A stretch of 64,000 bases of DNA from PWQG01 sp040882255 (GTDB taxonomy: Bacteria > Pseudomonadota > Gammaproteobacteria > Pseudomonadales > Pseudohongiellaceae). The notes beneath the pieces were generated by a model that searched no databases, was not told the origin of the DNA, and saw only the letters and a list, made by a program, of their open reading frames with translations. Shown here piece after piece: positions 47,897-55,832 of the stretch (position 1 is its first letter; each line of letters begins with the position of its first letter). A program made the position numbers and the translations under genes. Where the stretch lies: NCBI GenBank assembly GCA_040882255.1, contig JBBEBP010000014.1:58741-122740 (forward strand), given 5' to 3'.

Positions 47897-49206
47897 TGAA
47901 CAATACGGCCATCGCCGCTCTCAATCGTGAGTTCCTGCGCGTACACCCCAACGATTCCAGCCGCGTACTGGAAAGGATGCCCGCCGACGAAGCCGCCGCC
48001 TGTCTCGCCGAGCAATCGGTGGTCATCAGCAGTCAGGTGTTGGAGAAGCTCACGCCGGCCAGTGCCGAGGCAATCATCGCCCATCTGCCACCGTCGCAGC
48101 TGGCCCAAATACTCGGGGGCATGGCGGTCAGCAATAGCATCAACCTGCTGACTCGCCTCGACGCCGAACGGCGCAAGGCCATCCTCGATGAGCTTGGCGG
48201 CGACCTGCGCACCGAGCTGGAATCACTGCTGGAATACCCGGAGAACACTGCAGGCCGGCAGATGAGCCCGCGCGTGGCCGTGTTCAAGGAGGCCACGACC
48301 GTGAGCGAGGCCCTCAGGCAAATGCAGGTCAGCAAGCTGCAGAGCGTGCGCAAGCTCTACCTGGTGGACGCGGACCTGAAGCTGCAGGCGCAAGTGGATA
48401 CCCACAAGCTGCTGTTCGCCGACGCCGATGCCAGTCTGTCCAGTCTGTCGCGGCCGGTGACGCTGTTCGTGCGCGACCTCGATCACCAGGACGAGGTCAT
48501 CGAGAAGATGGAGTCCTCGCGCAATGAATCGGTACCGGTGGTCAATAACGACTTCCAGGTGGTGGGGATCATCGAGGGCCGCGGCCTGATCGACGCCATG
48601 CGCGAGGACATCGCCCTGGATATCCAGACCATGGTGGGGGCCAGCCGCGAGGAGCGGGCGCTGTCCAGTGCCCTGTTCGCCGTGCGCAAGCGCCTGCCCT
48701 GGCTGCAGATCAATCTGGTCACCGCTTTTCTCGCCTCTGCGGTCGTGGGCCTGTTCGAGGACACGATCGCCCGCTTCACCGCGCTGGCGGTGCTCATGCC
48801 CATTGCCGCCGGTCAGTCCGGCAACACCGGTGCCCAGGCGCTGGCGGTGACCATGCGTGGCCTGACGCTGCGAGAGGTCACGGTGCGCGACTGGTTCAAG
48901 ATCGTGCGCAAGGAGTTCGCTTCCGGGCTGATCAATGGCATTGCCGTGGCCCTCGTATGCGGGCTTGGCGTCTATTTGTGGAGCTCGAGTTTCGGCCTGG
49001 CGCTGGTGATGGCTCTGGCGATGATCATCTCCATGACCGTGGCGGGCACTTCCGGCGCCTTCGTGCCCATCCTGCTTCAGCGCTTCGGTATGGACCCGGC
49101 GCAGTCTTCTTCGATCGTGCTGACAACGATCACCGACATCGTCGGCTTCATGTCTTTCCTGGGTATCGCCACGATTCTGGCCAGTTTGCTGGAAGCCTCG
49201 CTGTAG
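47896..49206 (+). CDS. mgtE: Magnesium transporter MgtE
   Basis: 436 residues, usual for MgtE. N domain (about 15-125), CBS pair (about 128-250, with VPVVNNDFQVVGIIEGRGLIDAM), then five TM helices (about 275-435) with the pore sequence LMPIAAGQSGNTGAQAL and the TITDIVGF aspartate in the last helix. It imports Mg2+ (or Co2+) down its gradient, gated by cytosolic Mg2+ binding to the N/CBS domains. GGGAGA lies six bases before the ATG. Confidence 0.93.
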   Translation: MNNTAIAALNREFLRVHPNDSSRVLERMPADEAAACLAEQSVVISSQVLEKLTPASAEAIIAHLPPSQLAQILGGMAVSNSINLLTRLDAERRKAILDELGGDLRTELESLLEYPENTAGRQMSPRVAVFKEATTVSEALRQMQVSKLQSVRKLYLVDADLKLQAQVDTHKLLFADADASLSSLSRPVTLFVRDLDHQDEVIEKMESSRNESVPVVNNDFQVVGIIEGRGLIDAMREDIALDIQTMVGASREERALSSALFAVRKRLPWLQINLVTAFLASAVVGLFEDTIARFTALAVLMPIAAGQSGNTGAQALAVTMRGLTLREVTVRDWFKIVRKEFASGLINGIAVALVCGLGVYLWSSSFGLALVMALAMIISMTVAGTSGAFVPILLQRFGMDPAQSSSIVLTTITDIVGFMSFLGIATILASLLEASL

Positions 49207-49241
49207 GAAACCCGCGTCATCGCCGAGCCGGTTACGCAACT

Positions 49242-49279
49242 GGACAAGGTCCTGATTTGGAGATACCTTTTGTCCTTTC
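49242..49279 (+). repeat. GGACAA-N14-GATACC element, copy 3
   Basis: GGACAA at 49242, GATACC at 49262, then TTTTGTCCTTTC and a TATACA. It lies 72 bp before the membrane GGDEF gene. Confidence 0.55.
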
Positions 49280-49338
49280 TATACACTGATGGCCCTTACC
49301 AGTCAGGAGAATTCAGTCAGGGGGAGTAGTAATACCGG

Positions 49339-50493
49339 ATGCGTACATTCTGGCAACATAAAGATCTGCCTGAAGGCACCAGGGATGTCCTTGATATCGA
49401 GCAGGTGGAGCTGAAGGGGTTTTCCCGCAGTATTGCGGAGATCGAATGGCTGCTGCTGCTTCTGGTGGTCCTGTATTACGTTTCGCCCGGCGCGGAAGTG
49501 ATTGACCCCTTCGGGCTGGTCATGTCGACAGTGCTGTTTGCCGTTTTCGTTCTCACTTTCCACTACGTCAATTATAATACAGTGCATTCCCGCTGGAAGC
49601 TGGCCATCGAAACCTGGGTCATGATCGCCTATATTACATGGGTGGTCTGGAATACCGGTAACACAGAGAGCCCGCTACTCAACCTGTATCTGCTGGTCAT
49701 CATCTCCAGCGCCATCACCCTGGGCCGGGTCACGACCTTACTGGAAATTGCGCTCATCGGCGCCTTCTATTTCTATCTGGCGTCGAGAGACACACCTGTC
49801 CTCAGTTTCAGCTTTATCGAGTTCAGCGAACTGATGGTCTATTTCGCCCCCTTTTTGCTGATTGCCTACATCACCAGCATGCTGGCTGCTGACGTCAATT
49901 ATGGTAAAAAGATGTTGAAGGCCCTGTCCCAGGTGGATGATATGACGTCGCTGCTCAACAAGCGTTCCTTCATGCCCTTGTTCAATAAAGCAGCCGAAGT
50001 GGCGGCCCGGTATTCCGAACCCCTGTCCGTGATGATGATTGATGCGGATCATCTGAAGAAGGTCAATGATGGCCACGGACACAAGGCGGGAGACAAGCTG
50101 ATCACCACCATCGCTCTCTCCATACAGGACAGCCTCAGGGCTACCGATGTGATCTGTCGCTTCGGGGGCGACGAGTTTGTTGCCATTCTGCCCAAGCTGT
50201 CTGCTGCCAAAGCCCGTGAGACAGCCGAACGCCTGCGTTCGTCAATCGAGAATACTTCTTTTGATGTCGATGGAGTGCGCGTGTCGACCACAGCCAGTAT
50301 CGGCATTGCCACGTATCCGGATGAGGTGGAGGACGTCAATCAACTGATGGAAAAGGCGGACGAAGCTCTGTATGTGAGCAAAACGGTTGGACGAAACGCC
50401 GTCACCGCCTATTCAATGATCATGCAGGCCGAGATGACCGGCGTAGAGCAGGGCAATGAGTCTGAACCGGGCCAGTCCGGGTCCATGACATAG
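49339..50493 (+). CDS. Membrane diguanylate cyclase (GGDEF)
   Basis: 384 residues. Five or six N-terminal TM helices (about 38-195) and a cytosolic GGDEF domain (about 205-365) with active site GGDEF and an RATD I-site five residues before it. No recognised sensor domain, so the membrane part may itself sense. GGGGAG about 12 bases ahead of the ATG. An element of the GATACC type precedes it. Confidence 0.9.
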   Translation: MRTFWQHKDLPEGTRDVLDIEQVELKGFSRSIAEIEWLLLLLVVLYYVSPGAEVIDPFGLVMSTVLFAVFVLTFHYVNYNTVHSRWKLAIETWVMIAYITWVVWNTGNTESPLLNLYLLVIISSAITLGRVTTLLEIALIGAFYFYLASRDTPVLSFSFIEFSELMVYFAPFLLIAYITSMLAADVNYGKKMLKALSQVDDMTSLLNKRSFMPLFNKAAEVAARYSEPLSVMMIDADHLKKVNDGHGHKAGDKLITTIALSIQDSLRATDVICRFGGDEFVAILPKLSAAKARETAERLRSSIENTSFDVDGVRVSTTASIGIATYPDEVEDVNQLMEKADEALYVSKTVGRNAVTAYSMIMQAEMTGVEQGNESEPGQSGSMT

Positions 50494-50550
50494 TCCTGTG
50501 TTGGCTATGTCTTGAAGTATTGGTTTCCAGTTTACACGGAAGCCGAAACT

Positions 50551-50590
50551 GGACAATCACCGGTTACCGGGATACCTTTCATTCGCTCTG
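50551..50590 (+). repeat. GGACAA-N14-GATACC element, copy 4
   Basis: GGACAA at 50551, GATACC at 50571, then TTTCATTCGCTCTG. It lies 69 bp before the second mechanosensitive channel gene. Confidence 0.55.
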
Positions 50591-50644
50591 TATGCCGTTA
50601 CCGCTTTTTCAAAGACTCAAACACCCGCTTTTTCAGGATCAGGA

Positions 50645-51814
50645 ATGGAATTGTCATCTTTTAGCGAGCTTTGGTCCCTTGTCCTCGTGGTCTGGAACGA
50701 GGGGCTTTATGGCATAGATATCGCCCATATTCTTCTCGCCCTGATGATCTTTCTGCTGTTCCTCACCATACGCAACCTTTTCAGCCGCTACGCTCTGGGC
50801 GCCATCAGTCGCGTCGTTAAAAAAACAGCCATTGACAATGAGGTGTTCGACTCCCTTTATGCCCCTCTGCGCTTTGTGCCTGTGGTGATGGGAGTGTTCT
50901 TTGCCACCAGCATCCTCAGATTGGAGGAGGGCACCGCTGCCTTCCTGTACAACGTCAATCGCTCCCTGGTGGCCTACACCATTTTCTGGGCCTTTTACAG
51001 TCTCAGCAGTCCAATGGGAATGCTGCTGAAAAATGTCGCAGCGGGCCTCACCACGGCCATGGTAGAGTGGATCATAAAGATTTGCAGAATAGCCTTTGTG
51101 GTGCTCGGTGCTGCCACCATCCTGGAGCTGTGGGGCATTGCTGTAGGGCCCGTCATCGCCGGTCTGGGACTATTCGGTATCGCCCTGGCACTGGGTGCCC
51201 AGGACCTTTTCAAGAACCTGATCGCGGGTCTTTTCGTGCTCGGTGAACGTCGTTTCCATGTCGGCGACTGGATCAATGTCGAAGGCGTGGTGGAAGGCAC
51301 CGTGATGCAGATCGGTTTCCGCACCACCACGGTCAGGCGCTTTGACCGTGCCCCTGTCTATGTCCCCAACGCCAGCCTGGCCAACAACGCCACCACCAAC
51401 TTTTCCCGTATGAGCCACCGGCGCATCCGCTGGATGTTGGGTGTGGAATACCGCACCACCCTCGAGCAACTCCGGGAGATTCGCGACGGAATCGAGAAAT
51501 ACATCCTGGAAAGCGACGAATTCGCCAATCCGGATGAAGTGGCAACCTTTGTGCGCATCGACTCCTTCAATGACAGCTCGATCGATATACTGCTGTATTG
51601 CTTTACCAATACCACCGTCTGGGGAGAGTGGCTGGAGATCAAGGAGCGCCTTGCCTACAAAATCAAGGAGATCGTAGAGGGAGCAGGAACGGGATTCGCC
51701 TTCCCCAGCCGCTCACTGTATATCGAAACTCCGGAGGATTCCCCGGAAGTGTTCCCTCTTTCCCCGTCTCCCGAGAAGGCCTCTACCGGCAAACAGGACG
51801 GGCCGCGCTCATAG
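50645..51814 (+). CDS. MscS-family mechanosensitive ion channel
   Basis: 389 residues. TMs near 25-45, 75-100, 105-125, 140-165; pore helix GLGLFGIALALGAQDLFKNLIAG and beta domain (ERRFHVGDWINVEGVVEGTVMQIGFRTTTVRRFDRAPVYVPNASLANNATTNFSR), then the mixed alpha/beta cage (VEYRTTLEQLREI..). It relieves hypo-osmotic pressure. ATG with AGGA nearby. Confidence 0.9.
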   Translation: MELSSFSELWSLVLVVWNEGLYGIDIAHILLALMIFLLFLTIRNLFSRYALGAISRVVKKTAIDNEVFDSLYAPLRFVPVVMGVFFATSILRLEEGTAAFLYNVNRSLVAYTIFWAFYSLSSPMGMLLKNVAAGLTTAMVEWIIKICRIAFVVLGAATILELWGIAVGPVIAGLGLFGIALALGAQDLFKNLIAGLFVLGERRFHVGDWINVEGVVEGTVMQIGFRTTTVRRFDRAPVYVPNASLANNATTNFSRMSHRRIRWMLGVEYRTTLEQLREIRDGIEKYILESDEFANPDEVATFVRIDSFNDSSIDILLYCFTNTTVWGEWLEIKERLAYKIKEIVEGAGTGFAFPSRSLYIETPEDSPEVFPLSPSPEKASTGKQDGPRS

Positions 51815-51832
51815 CCACCGGCGGGAGGACGT

Positions 51833-52291
51833 ATGAGCCTGGAATTGAAAGTTCCGCCCCTGGTTGTCGGGGCCCTGGTGGCCGGTGTCATGGGGCTGGT
51901 GGATTATCTGTTGCCCGCCGCCAGGCTGGTGCTGCCGGGTACCACTGTGGTGGCCGGCCTGCTCGCAGTAGTGGGCCTCGGAGTGGCAATTGCGGGTGTA
52001 CTGAATTTTCGGCGTGCCAGAACCAGCGTCAATCCCATGCGGCCCGAGGAAGCCACGGCCGTGGTGGATACAGGCATCTACCGAATAAGCCGCAATCCCA
52101 TGTATCTGGGGTTCTTGCTGGTGTTGCTGGGTTTTGCCTGTTGGCTGGCCAATGTGGCGGCTCTGTGCGTATTACCTCTGTTTGTGGTTTACATGAACCG
52201 GTTCCAGATAGGGCCCGAAGAACGGCTGTTGCGGGAAAAATTCGGGGCTGCCTATACCCGTTATCAGTCGCGAGTGCGGCGGTGGTTGTGA
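51833..52291 (+). CDS. Isoprenylcysteine carboxyl methyltransferase-like (ICMT/NnrU-type) membrane protein
   Basis: 152 residues with about four TMs. The family signature is TGIYRISRNPMYLGFLLVLLG and the C-terminal GPEERLLREKFGAAYTRYQSRVRRWL. Bacterial homologues methylate lipids or unknown substrates. GGGAGG precedes the ATG, 18 bp after the MscS gene, suggesting one transcript. Confidence 0.85.
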   Translation: MSLELKVPPLVVGALVAGVMGLVDYLLPAARLVLPGTTVVAGLLAVVGLGVAIAGVLNFRRARTSVNPMRPEEATAVVDTGIYRISRNPMYLGFLLVLLGFACWLANVAALCVLPLFVVYMNRFQIGPEERLLREKFGAAYTRYQSRVRRWL

Positions 52292-52429
52292 ATGCTGGAC
52301 ACGGGTAGAGTGAGTTGTGGGGTATGGTTTGGCCCTGGTTTTCCGACAACGCCAGCCGCCAGCCAGATCCTGGCGTATCGAGGTTGGCGGCAGTCATGCC
52401 CGGGGCAGGTGGATCCGGAAGATTGAGCT

Positions 52430-52651
52430 ATGGAATACATTTTCACCCTGAAATACCAGTTGGAAGACCGCGACAATGATCCGGATGCGCTGGTCGAGCG
52501 CCTGGGCGCCGCCGGCTGTGATGACGCGCTCGTGGGAGTGGGCCAGCCTGGTCGCCTGGCGCTGGAATTCTCCCGGGAGGCGGGCAGTGCCGAGGAGGCG
52601 ATGCGTCATCCGGTGAGAGGTCAAGGAGATATGGAGCGGCTGACCGCATAG
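52430..52651 (+). pseudogene. Internally deleted copy of the HTH gene at 59545, 73-residue ORF
   Basis: Codons 1-57 match the gene at 59545 (MEYIFTLKYQL...LVERLGAAGCDDALVG) and the last 16 (HPVxGQGDMERLTA) match its end. Exactly 101 codons, including the helix-turn-helix, are missing and the frame is kept. About 35 bp of upstream sequence (CGGGGCA..GGTGGA..GATTGAG) is also shared. The TAG stop coincides with the edge of the next fragment. The gap before it (52292-52395) shows nothing. Confidence 0.85.
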
Positions 52652-52708
52652 ACTCGCGGGAGTTCCTCCAGAAAGTCCACACCACCGTCCTCCTGCTCCT
52701 CGCGCCGG
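52649..52708 (-). pseudogene. Fragment of the MNT nucleotidyltransferase gene
   Basis: Sixty bases match 60930-60985, the part encoding the DVDFLVELP region of the nucleotidyltransferase, with over 80 percent identity by eye. It is the antisense of that gene and is fused to an ECF sigma factor tail at a CGCGCCG stretch present in both. Confidence 0.7.
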
Positions 52709-52863
52709 CCGAACAACGCGCCGCGCTGGCCCTGTTCTACCTCCACGGCCTGAGAGTGGCCGAAATCGCCGTGGTGCTGGATGTCGCCCCCGGCACTGTC
52801 AAGACCCGACTCATGCACGCGCGTAAAAAGCTACGTGCCCGACTGGAAGGAGAAAAGCGATGA
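52706..52863 (+). pseudogene. 3' end of an ECF-type sigma factor gene
   Basis: Reads PAEQRAALALFYLHGLRVAEIAVVLDVAPGTVKTRLMHARKKLRARLEGEKR then stop: sigma region 4 of an ECF factor with its HTH. Region 2 and the start are missing, replaced by the nucleotidyltransferase fragment, though the open frame runs back through the fusion. The stop overlaps the ATG of the DUF6768 gene (ATGA), the normal operon layout for this pair. Confidence 0.8.
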
Positions 52864-53234
52864 GCAAGATCGACGACCTGATTAACGAAGCCCTGTCCGA
52901 GGAAGACGAAGCCCTGCTGCAGACCTACGACAACGAGCCCGGCTACTTCTCCCAGGCATTTGCACTGTTTACCGGCCGGCTTGGCTGGGTGATGTGGCTG
53001 GTGGGCATCATCCAGCTCGTCTTCTTCGTGCTGGCACTCTACGCCCTGTACCAGGCCTTCACTGTCGATGTCGTACTCAGCACCGTGCGCTGGGGCATTG
53101 GCGCCATCGTCCTGGTCCAGCTTTCGGTGTTCCTGCGCGGCTTCATGGGCATGCACTTCGAGGCCAACCGCGTCCTGCGCGGGGTCAAGCGCCTGGAGCT
53201 GTGGCTGCACCAAAAGGAGCAGAGTCAAGAGTAG
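52860..53234 (+). CDS. DUF6768 family membrane protein
   Basis: 124 residues: an acidic N-terminus (DDLINEALSEEDEALLQTYD), two TMs (about 40-68 and 75-98), and a charged tail. This family usually follows an ECF sigma factor and may act as its membrane-bound partner. Here the sigma gene is a remnant, so the protein is probably orphaned. GGAG eight bases before ATG. Confidence 0.8.
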   Translation: MSKIDDLINEALSEEDEALLQTYDNEPGYFSQAFALFTGRLGWVMWLVGIIQLVFFVLALYALYQAFTVDVVLSTVRWGIGAIVLVQLSVFLRGFMGMHFEANRVLRGVKRLELWLHQKEQSQE

Positions 53235-53305
53235 ATTACGCAGACTTCAGCCCCGGGCACCAAACCGGTAGTGAGACTGCTTCTACACGAGCTCGACGTG
53301 ATGGC

Positions 53306-53337
53306 ACAAAAAAGAAGGCGAAAATGGCGCCTTTTTT
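53306..53337. terminator. Bidirectional terminator
   Basis: AAGGCG / CGCCTT stem (53315-53320 and 53328-53333) flanked by an A-run on the left and T6 on the right; follows the DUF6768 gene. Confidence 0.7.
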
Positions 53338-53442
53338 GTTCGCCGGATGCTGTTGGACCTGGGGGGAAATGGTGTTTATTCTTGAAGCCAGTCTTGCCGT
53401 AGACAGGACCGGGATATCTGTGAATTTGTAGAGGAGGACAGA

Positions 53443-53597
53443 ATGGTGGAGCGCAAACGGTTCCGCAGGTACCTGGCGTCCCCGCGCCGGAGGCTTCGTA
53501 TACTTGTGGCACCGGTAAAGGGCGATAATGGCCGTGGGGGCTCTTCATCCAGGCGTTCCGGGTCGATATGAGCCTGGGTGGCCGCTGTGCGGAATAG
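53443..53597 (+). pseudogene. PilZ-domain remnant with frameshift
   Basis: After GAGGAGGACAG an ORF starts MVERKRFRRY, containing an RxxxR-type PilZ motif. In another frame, 37 codons later, comes VDMSLGGRCAE and a stop, which matches the D/NxSxxG PilZ motif. The two halves are one base out of register and the rest of the domain is missing. It would have been a cyclic di-GMP receptor. Confidence 0.45.
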
Positions 53598-53602
53598 CAA
53601 CC

Positions 53603-54826
53603 ATGCATGAATTCAATGTAGCTCTCGCCATCGTCGCTGGTAGTGCTCTGCTTCTGGGTCTGGTATCCAGACCGCTGAAACGCTTCGGCCTGCCGGATTC
53701 TGTGTCGCTGCTGATACTCGGGGTGGTGGTCGGCCCGAACGGGTTCGCCCTCCTGGATCCTGCCGGTTGGGGCGATGAGATGGCTATTCTGGAGCAGGTG
53801 GCCCGGCTGGCGCTCGCTGTCGGTTTGATGGGAATCGCATTGCGCCTGCCACGGGATTACATTTTCAAGCACTGGCGCTCGCTTTCGATGGTCCTCTTGC
53901 CGGGCATGCCCTTTATGTGGCTGTGCAGCAGCGCAGTGGCAGGGCTGACGCTCGGCCTGGGTGCCGGGACCGCTCTGCTCATAGGGGCCATCATTACGCC
54001 GACCGATCCAGTCGTGGCTTCAACGGTAGTAACTGGTCCCGTCGCCAAAGAGAACCTGCCGTCCTACCTGAGACATATCATTTCCAGTGAATCCGGAGCA
54101 AATGACGGTCTGGCCTACGTGTTTGTAATGATAGCGGTGTTTGTGTTGACGCTGGCGCCGAACGAGTCCATCACGGCCAGCATGGCTGAAGTGATGGTCG
54201 TGGACATCCTCGGGGCGGTGCTCATGGGTGTTGCTATCGGATACGCCGCTGGCTTCGCCCTCCGGAAGGCAGAAGAAAAGCAGATCATTGATCAGCCGTC
54301 TTTCCTTATGATCACCACCGCTCTCGCTTTGGTGACGCTGGCAACCGTGAAGCTTGCGGGGAGTGACGGTATCCTGGCTGTATTTGCAGCTGGTCTCGCC
54401 TTTGCTCAGCAGATCGACCCCAGGGAGCGTCAGGAGGAGGAGCGGGTCGTCGAAGGGGTTGACCGCTTCTTCACTTCGCCAATATTCCTGTTGCTTGGTC
54501 TGATGATACCGTGGGAAGCGTGGCTATCGCTGGGGTGGCCTGTGCTCAACCTGGCGGTTCTGGTGCTGTTTCTGCGCCGCCTGCCATTGTTTATCGTACT
54601 CGGCGGCCGACTTCGTGATCTGCCCCGAAAAACCGATGGTGCCGTTTCCGGGTGGTTTGGCCCGATCGGCGTTGCCGCGCTTTATTACGCCGCGTTCGCT
54701 CACCACCAGACCCACATACCCGATCTCTGGCCCATTGTCAGTCTGATAGTCTCGGTGTCGATCGTTGCACACGGATTGTCGGCCATGCCGTTTTCGCTTC
54801 TCTACAGACGCATCCATCCAGACTGA
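53603..54826 (+). CDS. Cation:proton antiporter, CPA1 family
   Basis: 407 residues with about 12 TMs. GLPDSVSLLILGVVVGPNGF, IGAIITPTDPVVASTVVTG (TDP motif for CPA1), SSESGANDGLAYVFV (the essential SGxNDG) and the C-terminal GWFGPIGVAALYYA are typical of bacterial Na+/H+ antiporters. Start chosen at MHEFNVAL; the longer frame covers the PilZ remnant. Confidence 0.9.
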   Translation: MHEFNVALAIVAGSALLLGLVSRPLKRFGLPDSVSLLILGVVVGPNGFALLDPAGWGDEMAILEQVARLALAVGLMGIALRLPRDYIFKHWRSLSMVLLPGMPFMWLCSSAVAGLTLGLGAGTALLIGAIITPTDPVVASTVVTGPVAKENLPSYLRHIISSESGANDGLAYVFVMIAVFVLTLAPNESITASMAEVMVVDILGAVLMGVAIGYAAGFALRKAEEKQIIDQPSFLMITTALALVTLATVKLAGSDGILAVFAAGLAFAQQIDPRERQEEERVVEGVDRFFTSPIFLLLGLMIPWEAWLSLGWPVLNLAVLVLFLRRLPLFIVLGGRLRDLPRKTDGAVSGWFGPIGVAALYYAAFAHHQTHIPDLWPIVSLIVSVSIVAHGLSAMPFSLLYRRIHPD

Positions 54827-54945
54827 CAGCGCTGCTGGCTTTTAAGGAATCCATCGATACCCGGGCCAAACTACCACCAGACCGGGTTGGGTAGTGCGTG
54901 GTCCGATCCCGCCGGCGCGTTCCTCGTGATATTTAGCAAGTAAAA

Positions 54946-54998
54946 GGTTGCATTTCCAAGCACCATCGCCTAGGGTATGTGCAACCAGGAGGTTGCAT
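54946..54998 (+). promoter_or_regulatory. ArsR-type operator repeats and RBS hairpin before the SRPBCC gene
   Basis: GGTTGCAT occurs at 54946-54953 and 54991-54998, with the inverted TGCAACC at 54980-54986. The latter two form a perfect 7-bp stem with loop AGGA, directly over the AGGAGG ribosome binding site. Probably bound by the ArsR protein encoded downstream, or acting as a translational hairpin. Confidence 0.55.
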
Positions 54999-54999
54999 T

Positions 55000-55473
55000 A
55001 TGAATCAGGCAAACCAGGATCGAATCGACCAGGACCGAATCGAAAAGGTGGTCGAACTCGCGGCGCCAGTTGCGCGAGTCTGGCGTGTGATTACGGATTA
55101 CAGGGAATTCGGGCAATGGTTCCGGGCTCGGCTCGATGGGCCTTTCAAAGTGGGTGCGACAACGACGGGAAATATCACATATCCCGGCTTTGAGCACATG
55201 AAGTGGGAGTCGGTGACCGAGCGACTGGATCACGAACGGCTGTTCGCTTTTTCCTGGCCTCCCAGTGCCATTGATCCGGATACCGACTATGACGACGACG
55301 CCAGGGTCGTTGTTGAGTTTCACCTGGAGCCGAGCGACAAGGGAACGCGCCTCACGATCATCGAGACCGGCTTTCTGCAATTTCCGGAATCGAAACGTCT
55401 GGAAGTGCTCCGGTCGAACAAAGAGGGCTGGGACATACAAGCCGAAAACATAGCCGCGCATGTCGAAGACTGA
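55000..55473 (+). CDS. SRPBCC (AHSA1-like) protein
   Basis: 157 residues: IEKVVELAAPVARVWRVITDYREFGQWFRARLDGPFKVGATTTG and RVVVEFHLEPSDKGTRLTIIETGF are the AHSA1/START-like lipid-pocket pattern. ATG seven bases after AGGAGG. Overlaps the ArsR gene by 14 bp, the usual regulator-ligand-binding pair. Confidence 0.85.
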   Translation: MNQANQDRIDQDRIEKVVELAAPVARVWRVITDYREFGQWFRARLDGPFKVGATTTGNITYPGFEHMKWESVTERLDHERLFAFSWPPSAIDPDTDYDDDARVVVEFHLEPSDKGTRLTIIETGFLQFPESKRLEVLRSNKEGWDIQAENIAAHVED

Positions 55474-55792
55474 CATTCGAGGCGATGCTCCTGCTCCCGT
55501 GTTCCAGGCGCTCGGCTGTGTCACACGGCTGGAACTGCTGGCGCGCCTCAGTGACGGCGAGGAGCACTCGATAACCGCGCTGACCAGCGACCTCGAGCTG
55601 ACGCGCCAGGCTGTGACCAAGCACTTGCAGGTATTGCAACGTGCCGGCATCGTCAACCAACAGCGCGTTGGCAGGGAGAGCCGGTTTACGATCCAACCCG
55701 AATCGATTACGCAAGCCAGGGACTACCTCGCGCGAATTTCGGATCAATGGGACGACGCGATTGCGAGGCTGCGATCAGCCGTTGAGAAGTGA
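55460..55792 (+). CDS. ArsR-family transcriptional regulator
   Basis: 110 residues. Winged-helix: VFQALGCVTRLELLARLSDGEEHSITALTSDLELTRQAVTKHLQVLQRAGIVNQQRVGRESRF. No cysteine pairs for metals are seen, so it is more likely a ligand- or partner-responsive ArsR of the type that pairs with SRPBCC proteins. Likely autoregulates through the GGTTGCAT repeats. Confidence 0.88.
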   Translation: MSKTDIRGDAPAPVFQALGCVTRLELLARLSDGEEHSITALTSDLELTRQAVTKHLQVLQRAGIVNQQRVGRESRFTIQPESITQARDYLARISDQWDDAIARLRSAVEK

Positions 55793-55832
55793 TCTCTTTC
55801 ACGCCGAGGCCGGACTGAATCAAGGGCACCTC

